Assembly: GCA_965178125.1 (NCBI GenBank) | Contig: OZ237749.1 | Location: forward strand, 744,001-808,000 | Origin: Bilabrum cf. latius | Lineage: Eukaryota > Bigyra: Bicosoecida > Bigyra > Bicosoecida | Direction of reading: 5' to 3' | DNA length: 64,000 nucleotides | In this document: in pieces, positions 22,769 to 34,297 of the stretch | How the letters are laid out: the number at the start of each line of letters is the position of its first letter | How positions within the stretch are numbered: position 1 is the first letter of the stretch | Translations under genes and position numbers: made by a program | Notes under the pieces: model-generated | The model's input: the letters and a program-made list of their open reading frames with translations, nothing else | Databases searched by the model: none | What the model was told of the DNA's origin: nothing

Positions 22769-24948
22769 ATGGGGAAGATTCGAGTAAGCTATAAGCTCCA
22801 TGCATAATATTGCGTGTCCCCGATGCAGTTCAATCAAGCATAGAAATATTGCATTTCAGAGCTCAATCCTGAATCAATATCTCGCAGAAAACAAAGGACA
22901 GGATGTTCATATCACAAAAGGAGTGGAAAGAGCACCACGGGGGTGCTAAAGGTTCAGTTTCAGATGAGGCTCAGCGGCAGCAAGATCTGAAGCGTCAACG
23001 GGTTGCAATCGACGCTTGCGGACTGTCGCTTGCTCCATGCTAGGCTCCAGTCGCTACAAGGATTGGGCACCCGATTCTATACGATTTGCAGAACATTATA
23101 AGGTATGTGAAAAGTCACAGAAAGGATCCAGTGTCAGGTCGGCCCCTTTCAGGCCGTGATCTTGTCCGCGTGCGTTTTACTCGGGGCGAAGATGGCCACT
23201 ACATTTGCCCCGCTACTCGAAAGCCTATAGGGCCTCTTTCGAAGGCATAGATTGTGCTCACCACGGGGAGGGTTTACCTTGCCGATGCCCTGGATGCTCT
23301 ATGCTTCAAGACGAAGTCTTTCCTCGACCCTGTGGATTCGACGGAATTTGACCCGTCCACGGACCTGCTCACTTTAAACGACCCTTCTGACCCGGCATGG
23401 AGAGACATAAAGCGCTGGTCGGAGGAGTTGGGTGCTCCGTCCAAGTTGGATGAAGGAACAGGCGCCGGGGCGGGATCCGTCCGGAGGATGCCGTCTACCA
23501 AGGGCTCTGGACAAGATGCATCCGTTTCGTCGTCTGCGGCATCCGCAAGCAGCAGCAGCAGCAGCAGCATGAAGCTTGATGCGTCTGCTGTAAGAATTCT
23601 TGAAGAGGTTCGGCAGCGTGCTGCCAAGCGAGCTCGCACGGAAGAATCTGGAGAGATCGAGTCCAGCGGGAGACAAGCAGGAATGGAGGCAGATGATCCG
23701 TTTTCGACCAAGGGTGGGCTCGGGTCCTTTGCACCTGCCCCCAAGCGCCTGAGAATTGCCGCCCCGGTTGCATCGATGGCCGCACCAGATGGGTATGGAG
23801 GAGGCGGCGAAGGCACGGGAGATCCCGAGGCAGAGCGAGTTAGAGCGCTGGAGCTGGGAGATGCGTATCACGTGCCACAAGAGTATGAACGGCCCTCCAG
23901 CGCTGACGTTCGGTCTAGTGGTCCTATATCGCGCGGAGCTGGTTTTACCTCAACTGCCATGGCATCTGCAGGAGAGCAAGCACTGCGCTGCCGCAGCGTG
24001 CGCGAGGTGGTGGGTGCTCGTTTGCAGCGACTGAAGGGTTCAGGGAAGAAGGCGTTCCTGCGGGTGACGATCGGAGCCTCGAGCTGGACTAGGCCGGAGC
24101 CTCGCACGAAAGAGCAGTTGCACAAGGCGGCTGCTGCTGTGGAAGAGGTCCTTGGTACGCTGTCTCTGGAGCTCGACGTTTCGAGTGCCCCACTCACCTG
24201 CCACAACTTCCTGCAGCTGGTCAGGCAGGGCAAATACACCGGGGTTGCCTTCCACAGACTGATTCGAAATTTCATGGTGCAAGGAGGAGACCCGACGGCT
24301 TCTGGCAAGGGTGGGAAGTCGTGGGATGGCGGAAAGTTCTTGGACGAGTGCAGGTAGCGCGGTTCGAATGCTTCGCAGCTGAAGCACACAGAGCGAGGTC
24401 TGCTTTCCATGGCAAATGCTGGTCCGGACACAAACGGATCGCAATTTTTCATTCTGTTTTAGCCGGCACCGCATCTGGATGGCAAGCATACGGTCTTCGG
24501 GAAAGTGGTGGGCGGTTAGTCTACGCTACGTGCGGTAGAACTTCTTCCAACAGGTGACGGCAACAGGCCGAAGCGACGAGTGTGCATGTGCAAGTGGGAA
24601 GTATTCGGGGATCCGTTCATGGACGATGCAAAAGAGAGGCGGCGATCTCTGCCCACATCCACTACAAGTAAAGGTGCCGTCAGCGACCCCAAGCAACCGA
24701 AGATTGCGCCTTCGAGCGATGCTGCAGGGTCGGGAGTCCGGCGGATGGTCGGCGACCGGGTAGCAGCATCGTCTGCGGCATCATCTTCCGCATCGTCTGC
24801 GCCCAGATCTGCGACCCAAGGTCTTCTAACGACGGAAGCATCTCTCTTGTCGTCGCACAGGCCTCGTGGACCAGCTTCTGCTGCATAGCGACCATCAAAG
24901 GCAGCCGGTACCGGGCTTTTGGACGGCGGCATGAATGTGGACTGGTGA
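22769..24948 (+). CDS. PPIL2: PPIL2-like U-box cyclophilin (peptidyl-prolyl isomerase / E3-type protein)
   Basis: The model is join(22769..22783, 22888..24948), 691 residues. A 15-nt first exon (MGKIR) is followed by a 104-nt GTAAGC...CAG intron; exon 2 continues '[13 protein letters not shown]', the family's typical start. The U-box lies at about residues 49-106 ('CGLSLAP', '[15 protein letters not shown]', '[14 protein letters not shown]'). A Ser-rich linker holds seven AGC codons. The cyclophilin domain is at about 394-570 with '[16 protein letters not shown]', '[17 protein letters not shown]' and '[15 protein letters not shown]'. The C-terminus 'GGMNVDW' ends at TGA 24946-24948. Known relatives are nuclear spliceosome-associated cyclophilins. 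The usual CypA Trp121 is His here, as in other PPIL2 proteins. Six TAG codons (23041, 23251, 24355, 24460, 24517, 24886) are in frame. Confidence 0.92.
23548..23568 (+). repeat. (AGC)7 microsatellite coding polySer in PPIL2
   Basis: Seven perfect AGC triplets in frame encode seven serines in the linker between the U-box and the cyclophilin domain. It is the longest perfect triplet run I noticed in the window. Confidence 0.9.
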
Positions 24949-25053
24949 GTGTGTGGAAGCCGGTGTCTGGTTGGGTGTCAGCGAATGGCTGGAATAACTT
25001 GAGCATGGATTTGTCAACGCAATGCAATTACGGTGGACAGTGAATAAATCCGA

Positions 25054-28000
25054 TCAAGACTTCACTTTGTGCAAGCCGGCCTCCATCCACCTCTATCGCG
25101 CCTTGCCCGCCACCCGGCGTAGCAGGCCAGCATCATCAAGTGCGGCAGCTGCGCCCTCTGCCATGTCCGACAGGGAGTCACCTTTGCTCTCTTGCATCGC
25201 GCCTTCTGCATCGGAAGCGCTGGCCTTTGCTTGCTCCCGTTTCGATGCGGCGTCGGCTCTCCGCACGAATTGTTTCGTGAGCGTCCTCGCCCACTCGAGC
25301 AGCACCACTTTCCTGCCGCCGCTCTGCGCCCAGTCTGCGTCCAGCTCGCCACCACCAGATCCCGCAGACGGCCCACCAGACGGAAGAAATAACTCTCCTT
25401 TGGATTCCACCTAAACGAGCCCTTTGCAGTCCTACACGAGCCGATCGTGCAAGCCGTGCACAGCCAGGGCCGACTGCCGCGTGCACAGCCCGCAAGAGAA
25501 GAGCAGAGCGTCAAGCACCTCGGCCGTGCGAATCGCCGCACGCCGGCGCGCCAGGCTCCAATCACCGCCATCCGAACCGCCTCCTTCCTTCGCCGCAGAT
25601 CGCGCAGCCTATTCGCAGCGCATCAGCACCTCGGCACATCGCTGCGCTACAGCCGCGGCCTCTTCTTCGAGGGCAGGGTCACCTGCCCACAAGTCGTGGG
25701 TCCCAGCCACGCCAGGGACCGACACCAGCCGCGATGCAGCCGGCTAGGACAGCGCCACGCAAGATTTCAAGCAGGCAGCGGCCGCCTTGCACCTCCAGGG
25801 CCCCTCGTCATCGAACGGGAAAGCCTCCGTGGCATCGAGACACGCGCGAACAAGGTGCAGCGGGCCGTCTGCTGGGTGCCCGGGAAACACCGCAGTGCTT
25901 GCTGCCAGGCCACAGAGAAGCCTGCCGGTGCGCACAGTAAGCGTCTAGAGCTCCCGGCCTGGACTTCCGCCTCCAGACCCGGCCGCCCCACCGGCGGCCG
26001 CAACCCTGCACCTCATCTACAGCTCAACGCCACTCTCTGCTGCTGGCCCTTCGATCTCAGCGATGGCTCGGCGCAGCATGGCATCTGCCTGTGGCCCGCA
26101 TCCGCTTGACAGTGCGCATTCAGCGGCATGCTGCAACATTTTGCATCGCTCGAGCGGGTCCGACTCGGCTGGCACAGTGACGTGCAGGAATGCGGCGCAA
26201 GCGCGGCTGAATGTCGCGCTCCGCTTCGTGTGCGCCGCAGCACCCTATCCCGCCGCGCCTCGGCGCCTCTGGGCCATGTCTAGCGCACGACGAAGCGTAA
26301 ACGCAGCTGCGTGCGCAACGGCAGCACGCGCCTGAGGGAACGCGTGAAGGGCCCTCCTGGCCGCGCCGAGGAAAGTTAGCCGGCGCTCCACGTCGCGGCC
26401 AAAGTCGGCAGCCAGCACCACGGCGGCGGCAAGTTGCCCGCACCCTCGCCTGTCGCTCTCGGGGCTCATGGCCGACAGCTCGCCAGCGATGGAGCGGCAC
26501 TGCTGCAGGGCGAGATCTGCGAGCACAGGGTCGGCGGAAGGGAGAGCTGCCGATCCACCGACGGACCACGGCCGGATGCCCCGCCTGGCCATGGCCTCTT
26601 CCGCCTCCCTGCACTCCTTCCTGCGTGAGGCCACAAAGGCCTTGCAGAGCGCAAGTCCGACGGCCTGCCTGCCCTCACCCTTTCCCCCAGCAGATGCTGC
26701 ATCCAGAAGGAGAGAGAAGGCTGGGCTTGTCACTAGATTCGCGAGGTCGGCGCCGCCCACGCTGCCTGCCCCTGCAGCGGCCTCATCGTCGTTGCCGCCC
26801 CAGCCCGTGACCCCCGCGTTGTATCCCGCAGACCACTTCCGTACCGACGTGGACTCGTCCACGCTGACGATCTGGTCCCCTGCGGCCAGGGAGGCAGACG
26901 AGTCTTGTGCAAACCCCAGGCCTTCGCAGCCGGCACAGGCAGACCCGGCAGCCCGATCGTCCATGCCGCCGGTTGCCACAATCACTAGCAGCTACTGCAC
27001 ACGCTGGGCAAGCGCATCTGGCAGGCGCCCCACCGACTTGGCTGGCTTGCCACCAGCAGCCCCGGCTCCTGAAGCAGCGCCGCCCGCAGCACCTCTGGCA
27101 GCCAATCTCTTGAGCTCAGCCTAGATTCGCCTGGCTGCCCCCTTGAGCACGACCTGCACCTCCGAAGAGCCGCCGTGTCTGAGAGCAAACAGCAGCATGC
27201 CTGCGCATCGACTGATGTACGCACCCGCGGCGCCCTCCCCGTTGCTGTCCTGGCCCTGCCCCGCCGTGTGTACCGGCAAGGCACCGCCGGCAGCGGCACC
27301 ACCCGGGTCCTCTTTCGGCTTCGCGGCGGCTGACTGCGCGGCCTTGTCTTCGTTCGTGGCAGCAGCCCATGCAGTGGTCAGAAGCGGGCGGATTTTGTCA
27401 GAGGGCGGCTCTGCTCGCGGCTGAGCCAGCCCGCGGCACAGGCTGGCATATAGCGCCGCAGGAGATGCCCCCCGAATGCCAGGCTTGGAGGACTTGGCCA
27501 GCGTAGCGAGCGGCTTCAAATATACCGCTTGCAGACGTCCTGGCCAATGCCACAGAAGAGCCTGCAGCGCGGCTGCCTGTCCGCAGCCGGAGTTGTACGC
27601 CTTCAGCAGCCTCTCGAAGATGGCCTTCTGCGCGGACGCTCCGCCCTCCTCCTCGCCATCCCTGGCTGCAGTCGCAGGCTCTTGCGAGGCCACAGCGGAT
27701 AGGTAGTGCCACGTGGGCGCAGAAAGGGAGGCAGCGAGTCGTGGCTCCAGCCTCACCCCCTGTGCCGTGTCCTCCTCGTCGGGGTCAGCTGGCTGCCCCT
27801 CCTCCCTGACACCCTGCTTGAACAGACTAAGAGAATCCAGCAAGCTGGCAGCGGCGATCCGGCGCTCGTTGCTCAGCGATCGTGCCAGTGCAGCGGCACC
27901 TCCAGCGCTGGCACCCGCCGCCCCGCCGCTCAGGAGGCGCCTGCCTACCCGCGCCACGTACAGCCTCGCGTGGTCTGCCACTAGGGGCGAGCCTAGCCCG

Positions 28001-29219
28001 CGGCACGTCCTCGCGAGCCGCAGTAGCATCGGTGCAAAATCAGCAGCATCAGATAGGAATCTCTGGCACTCTGCCAGCGCTGCTTCCATGTACAGTCGAG
28101 GCAGCATCTCGCGGATGCAGGCCGTCTTGTACAGCCAGTTGCGGCATATTTCCCTGGCTTCGGCAGGCACATCCGAGGCCAAGAACGTGTCGGGGAGTTT
28201 CTGCGGGTCTGTTCCGGAGGCTCGACTCATCTTGGCGTTCGCCCTGTCTGCCGACTCTCGAATGCGGGCAAACACGAGCCTCCCAAAAGTGTCCAGCACA
28301 GAGGTGGCCAGCACGAACATGGTGGGGTACACCTCCGGACTGCCGCGAGGACGGCACAGGAGTTTGGCTGCTTGAACTGCAAGCTTGAGGCTGAGAACCC
28401 GCTGCCCACCCGCCCATGCCCGCCGCAGCTGGGCGTGCATCTGCTGGAGCCTCCCGACGATGTCATTCTGCGAGAGAGCGATGACCTTACCCTGGCGCCT
28501 CTTCTCGGCCCGATCCATCTGCTCGAGTCGGCGGCGGGCATCGTCAAGGTTTCGCTCCTCCTCCTTTGGGGCGTCTAATTCGCCAGCATCTCTCAGAAGC
28601 TCCGCTGAGATGCGCACAGGTGCTCCTCGCCCGCCTGCCGGAGGCCGCAGCATGCTGTTACGGATCATTGGCCACAGCGCGTCCAGCTTCGACGACGCAG
28701 ACAGTGCCTTTACCTTGGCTGCGCTAGTCGGACCAGCCGGAGTTTCAGCGGCACCGGCACCTGCGGCATCTTCGCGTGCCTTGCGTTGCGCAGCTCGCAC
28801 GCCGAGAGGATCATCCGGTCCAGATGTATCAGCCCCAGCACCAGAAGTAGCAGATGAGGATGCAGGTAGAGTCGCAGGCTAGGTATGAGGCTTTTCATTG
28901 GTTCCAGCTGCCAGACGACGACGCGCGTACGCTAGTCCAGCATCATTGAGAGGATGCGACACAGCACCTGACCGCTGCGATTCGTGAGCATCCAGCTTCC
29001 CGTCAGTATCGCAAAGACGGGGCTTCCTACGAGATACATGTATAAAAGCACATCAATTGGCAAGCGATTAGTCCGCTTTTGATGCGGAGAAATCAAGTTT
29101 GACGTCGCTGGATCTCACCATTGCGGCTCGGCTGGATCGGCACCCTAGGTTGCCTGAGTTGGGGCCTTGGGTGGTGTGGCAGCGGCAGAAGCAGGTGTAT
29201 TTGCATCGGAGGATGCCAT
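25054..29219 (-). CDS. VPS35L: VPS35L-like retriever/Commander subunit
   Basis: The model is complement(join(25054..29026, 29119..29219)), 1,357 residues, ATG at 29219, TGA at 25054-25056. The intron (29027-29118, 92 nt) starts GTGAGA and ends CGTAG; the split Trp codon rejoins in frame. Family blocks are 'LSLKLAVQAAKLL', 'YPTMFVLATSVLDTFGRLVFARI', 'EICRNWLYKTACIREMLPRLYMEA', 'GLGSPLVADHARLYVARVG', and C-terminally 'FGRDVERRLTFLGAARRAL' and 'SATFSRACAAFLHVTVP'. The order matches VPS35L (C16orf62), a VPS35-like alpha-solenoid that carries integral membrane cargo from endosomes with VPS26C and VPS29. It is about 400 residues longer than the human protein through Ala/Gly-rich insertions. TAG codons at 27121, 26245, 25411 and elsewhere are read as Gln. 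Confidence 0.9.
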
Positions 29220-29445
29220 GCTAGGTAAATGTACAGCTATGCAGCCTGGAAATGTGCTTTTTTTTGGTGTTGCAGGAAAAATGTGAATTGGAATGTTACG
29301 AGCTAATGTCCCGAAGGGCCATGCGGCCTTTGGGCAAGCGTCGTTGTGGACTTCACGCTGTGTAGGCTTCCCACAAAATGAATGACAAGGGCTACAAATG
29401 TCTCAGGTATCAATGCATCCTGTTTTACCGCACATTGCAAAGGGT

Positions 29446-32400
29446 TCACGACACAACACAGCAACCCCCCCCTCTCCGCACCGCGGACGCATTCGAACCT
29501 GCAGACCCTTGGTCATTGCCAGGGCCACCGACACGGGGCTGTTCTGCGGAGTCGTCGATAATGCTGGCTGCATCCTGCACATGGACCTTGGCGTCCGCAT
29601 GCATATGGCTAGCACCGGGAGGCCGATCGCCGCCCGGGCCGGTACCCGCTTGCGTGCTGTCCTGCATGTCCCTGCCCCTGCCCCTGCTGCCTGTGCCGGT
29701 GCCATCCTCGTCCTGCTCTTCCTCGGGTGTCTTGCCGCCCTGCGAGCCATCCAGCGTGACTCCTTGCTGCAGGCGTAGAACATGCTTCATCTGCTCCGCG
29801 TGTCGCCCAGGCGCGTCCAGTGCCGTGGGATACACCACGCTGCTCCCCCGGCGCCGCGATAGACCAGACTCATCCTCCGTGTTGGAAGACTCGTGGCTCC
29901 CAGTGCCCCCCTTGGTGCCATCGTGCTGCCCCTATCCACCTGAACTTGAGGATGACCCGCCCACCGTGCCTGAAGTGCCGCCCCCTCTGGTCTCACCTGA
30001 CCCGCTGCCGTCTGTCACGACTCTGGCGGCGGAATCCGGATCCTGCAAGTCGACACAAGGCACTTGCTGCGGCACCAGTGCCGGTTGAGAGGCTGCATTC
30101 GTGGATGCGGTCGAGAATGAATTCTGCCCGCTGGCAGCAGGGTCCATGGAGGAAGCGAGCGGCTCGCGCTGGTGGACCTTGGGGGATGAATGCCGGGCCA
30201 CTTCAATCTCGCCAGAGCTCCCGGGCATCCTCCCGTCGTGAGCTCGATGAGAGCCCGACAGCCCGGTATCATCCGTGCTCGTGCGCCCTGATGATGCGTT
30301 GGCACTGCCCGTTGCAGTGGTACCGCACTCCAGTGCGATATGCGGGGCGTGCCGCAGCGCCACCCCACCGAAGCTTGTCATTGCGGTCGCGGTTATGATC
30401 TGGTGCGCTGGAGCACCGGAGCTGCTGCTGCCGCGCTCCAAACCATCGCTGGGACTTGGTGCTCGCATACCAGATCCATAAGCTCCATGCCGATCGCCAA
30501 TCACGGATCGATCATCTGCAATGTCTACGAGCTACGTTGAGGGATTCAGCACACCAGCACGACTGGAACCACCATCCGACTCGACGGAATTTTGAGTGCG
30601 AGAAGCTTTCAGCGACCCGCTTCCGTTCTTGGCCGAGTCTGTGCTTGATTTCGTCTCATCCTATTCAGGTAGGCTGTCCAGCGGGTATGCAAGGTGCTCC
30701 GAGGCCTTCTGCATGTGGCCTGGTCGCTTGGTGTGTCGCGTTGCGGGACTCACTGCCTGCACTCCACTCTGCACGGCAGCACTTGTTCCACTCTCACCAG
30801 TATCTCCCATTGACACGTGCGTGCCGCTTGAATTGCTGCCAGTGCGACCAGTTATGTGCCCAGAAAGCCCATCCTCGGTTGGGCGACCACCCACTGCACT
30901 AGCCCTGGCGGCAGCTGGACCTGGAAAAGCGCTGGAATCGTGGGCTTGGTTTAAGATAGGCTCAAGGGGAGCCTGGCTGCTACCAAATCCGATGCGAAGG
31001 GCCCCAGATGTCTCCTGCGTGGACTCACCGGTCCCTGCTGCGACACCCCTCAGCCTGTCCATCAGGGGCGAGTCAACCCAGTCTGGGCTTGAGCTTACGC
31101 CAGACGGCTGGAGCGTTCCCAATGGCGGCGAGCTGGATGGCTCTCCTGCACCTACTACGAACCTCCTCACCCCATCGAGATCTGGGACGATACCATCTTC
31201 AGGCAGGTCATCGTCAAGGATGGCCATGCCTGGGGGCATTCCTGTGGAGGGTTTTCGCCGCAGTATCATGGTGTTGACTGCTCCTTTCCACTCCTGGCCA
31301 GACTCGCCAGCGGCTCGTCCAAACTCGGGGTCCGTCTGCACGTGACCAGACCCGCTGCGCTTCCTCCAGTTGTCTTCGGTGCTTGTGGCGTGCGAAGTGG
31401 CTGAGCCTATGACCGTGGGACCGAAATCTGCATCCCCGTCACCGGCCATTGGGGTGGGAGCTGCTCCAAGTGACGTGCTACCGTCCAAATCTAGCGAGTC
31501 GGAGCCCACGTGCGAAGAAGTTGACCTGCCCGGGTGCTTGGCAATTCTACCAGAGCGGCCATTGCGTCTCGAGCTCGCAGCAGAGGTGAAGCTCTAGTGC
31601 CTGGATCGTTTCGAAAACGGTGTTCCGGCTCGCAACGACCTCACTTGGGCCCCGTCAGACTTCCGCTTCACTTTCCTAGAGGAGGGATGACTGCCAGTGC
31701 TGTGCATTGAATCAGACACGCTCGTGCCTCCCGCAGTATTCGAGGCTACTTCTGCACCTGATGCTCCTCGGCTGGCGTTTGAAGCAGCGCGCGTAAGATC
31801 CATGGGTGATCCACCGTACGTGTTTACGTTCAAACCGGCCTTTCGATCGTGTGGCGGCGTACCCTGGGTCACATCGCGAGCTACCGTTGAGAGCAGGTGG
31901 AGTGCATCGTCTGGAATGGGCGACGTCCTCTCCTTGGAATTGCTTGATGTCCCTCCATTTTTCTTGGAGTTCGATCGGCTCGATGCAACTACCAGCAGCT
32001 CCTGTTTTGCAGCGGCCTACTGAGAGTCAGTTGCGGGTTTGGGTGCCTGGGCCTTGCTGTCCTCTGAGTGGCTCGAGCTGCCCGACAGACGGGATGGGCC
32101 CGAGTCAATGCTGAAGTCCCTGTCTGCGCTTCGAGCTAATGCTTCAATCTGTCTCGGTCTCTCTAGAACTGGTTTTGCCCTGGGGTTCGGGTCGGAGAGC
32201 CAGTTGGTTCCTATTGCACGCCTCCCTCCCTACCCGTCCTTGTCTTTAGACAGTGGAGTAAACGACGATTTTGTGCTGCCAGACTTCTCGCTCTGCTGCG
32301 AAAATGAGCCTCTCTCTACGTGATCGATGTTATGAATCGAATCGGCAGCCACTGGGGCCCCTGTTGCAAAATCCCTGGTCGTGTTTTCAGAGGACGCATA

Positions 32401-33951
32401 CTTTGCGGTGCCATGCGGCGACTGCACCAGCCCTGCGCCGTTCTTCCTCCACCGCTCCGAGGAATCGCTGTACATACTATCGCCTTCAATGCGCGGAGGA
32501 CCAGCCGACTGCGCTGCCACCAAGGGGTGTCGCTAGCCCAGCTGGCTGGTGTGTCCGGGTGCATGCTGACTGCTGGAGGCGAGGGCGACACCAGGGTCGT
32601 GCTATCGACTCTCACCACCACCATTGGACTCAACTGCAACTCCCTTGGGCTACCCACGCACTTCTTCGAAACTAGAATGCTGCGGGCTCAGGGTCCTCCT
32701 CGGCGACGCGTCTGCTATTTGGTCCTCTCTCGAAATCGACCGGCGGCGACGACCCCTGGCTATCCCGGGGGGACCTGAGCTAGTGTCAGTCGCCGTGTCA
32801 GCATCAAACTCGTCGAGGAGCTCGCCTACCCGCCGGCCTTTGACCCGTTTCTAGTTGCTGTCCCTTTGCTTCCGCCACGAGGATCCTGCCCCAACACCTC
32901 CCGACTGCTCCGGTGCGGGGCCTGGCCCAGCTGCACTGGCGCTTCCACCACCCTTGACCCACTTGCCGCTGCTTCCAGAGCCGCCACTGCCAGTGGGAGT
33001 CACCGAGGGCAGCGATCTCTCAGCGGGCTGCCCGCTCGCACTGGCTGCAGCATCATTCATGACGTCAGACATGCGAAATTCCCTGCCCGGTGGGCTTGCC
33101 AGAGCCTTGGGATCGGTCTATCCGGTGGCTGAGGGACGTTTCGGCTGCTGTTTTGGCTTGAACGCCGGTGGAAGTCGCGGGGCTATGTGTGTGGTTTCTG
33201 GTTTCTCGTTGTGCAGAGCTTTTCCCCAGTTCAAATAGCCGCCCTGGCCCTGCCTCGGTCCGTCGTAGAGGGAGTCCATGGAGGGAGCTGCCGTGGGCTG
33301 CCCAAGGGTGCTGTCCCCAACCTGGTATGCGGTACTGAAGGCGCCACTAGAGCCGCCAAAGGACGTTCCACCACCCATCGACCCGCCGTCGTCGTCCTAT
33401 GCGAGCATAATGCCATCCCCTAGGTCGCCAACGCGTCGGCGGTTCTTCGTTCGATACATACCATCCTGTGAACACAGCAGTGGAGCAACAATTGAGGCAA
33501 TAATCAGCTTTGCTAGGTAGCAGGGCAACATTAGCAAAGATACGTGGCATGCTGGGCCGCACAAAAAAACACTCACAGGATTCTACAGCTGCTAATCTCG
33601 CCACGATCTACCGCCACCACGAGCCTGAGAGTCCTGGTCTGGCACATCATCTGCACAAGGACTTTAAGTGAATTGAATGCCAATCATCAAGATTCAACCG
33701 GCATATCACAACTGTGATCGAGCGCAGCACGGTGTGGTTCTCAACGCATGAGTGCCGCTTGCCTGTTCATGGCACACGTGCAGCAATGCAGAGCTAAATG
33801 CCAACTTCGTAATTCTATACTCACTCTTAGCCATCGACCGAAGCATTTTGGCTCGCTCCATTGCATCGTTGGTCACGTCAGCTACGAATGTTGACGTTTG
33901 GGTTGGTTGCTTGGCTTTTTTGTCTTCCGTTCCTGCTTCCACCTTCTCCAT
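29446..33951 (-). CDS. Unknown Ser/Gly/Pro-rich protein
   Basis: The model is complement(join(29446..33465, 33577..33650, 33825..33951)), 1,406 residues, ATG at 33951, TGA at 29446-29448. Both introns (111 and 174 nt) have GTGAGT donors and CAG acceptors. Exon 2 is only 74 nt and contains two TAG codons, so it can be coding only if TAG is sense. The N-terminal ~90 residues look folded ('DAMERAKMLRSMAKND', 'GMYRTKNRRRVGDLGDG'); the remainder is Ser/Gly/Thr/Pro-rich and probably disordered, with scattered basic and acidic patches. I do not recognise the family. A scaffold or nuclear regulatory protein would fit the composition, but that is a guess. Confidence 0.65.
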
Positions 33952-34297
33952 GACTACGTAGCTGAACAGTTACGCTCAATCAAAGCAAGCTAGCAATGTT
34001 GGAAGGGGATAAGCGGTCGCAGGAAGAGACCTGCGGAGCAGAAAATGTGCGACGAGTCTGCCTTGCTTGTGGTCGCTCGCTGTCAGTAGTGTGACGAGTG
34101 GCTGCGATCCGGCATTGCGCACGCTGCATGCACGCAGCATGCACTCACTCCTTGACCTATGTTGGGACAATGTACTCACTTTCGCATCAAGATTCATAGG
34201 GTATAAGGCAAAGGTTCTGAGCCATCGTGATAGGAAAATGAGAGAAACTGAAACAAGCATGAAGGGCTGCAGCAGTTCTGAGCCACCATATATTCAC
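33952..34297. other. Intergenic region, no gene seen
   Basis: About 346 bp separate the start of the low-complexity gene and the stop of the kinase gene, both minus strand. It presumably holds the promoter of the former. Short frames here have no support. Confidence 0.4.

Noticed and set aside
24357-24382. 25-nt mini-intron in PPIL2 (GTAGCG...TCGCAG) instead of a TAG codon
   Set aside because: Removing 25 nt breaks the frame of the cyclophilin domain, whereas reading TAG keeps it.
24355-24519. UAG = leucine
   Set aside because: The TAG in 'VVGGxSTL' of PPIL2 and some hydrophobic sites first suggested Leu, but the uL4 invariant Gln and the tafazzin Gln are decisive for Gln; the other sites tolerate either.
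25447-26109. 220-residue plus-strand ORF
   Set aside because: Antisense to conserved VPS35L sequence; Arg/Pro/Ala-rich composition typical of a shadow frame.
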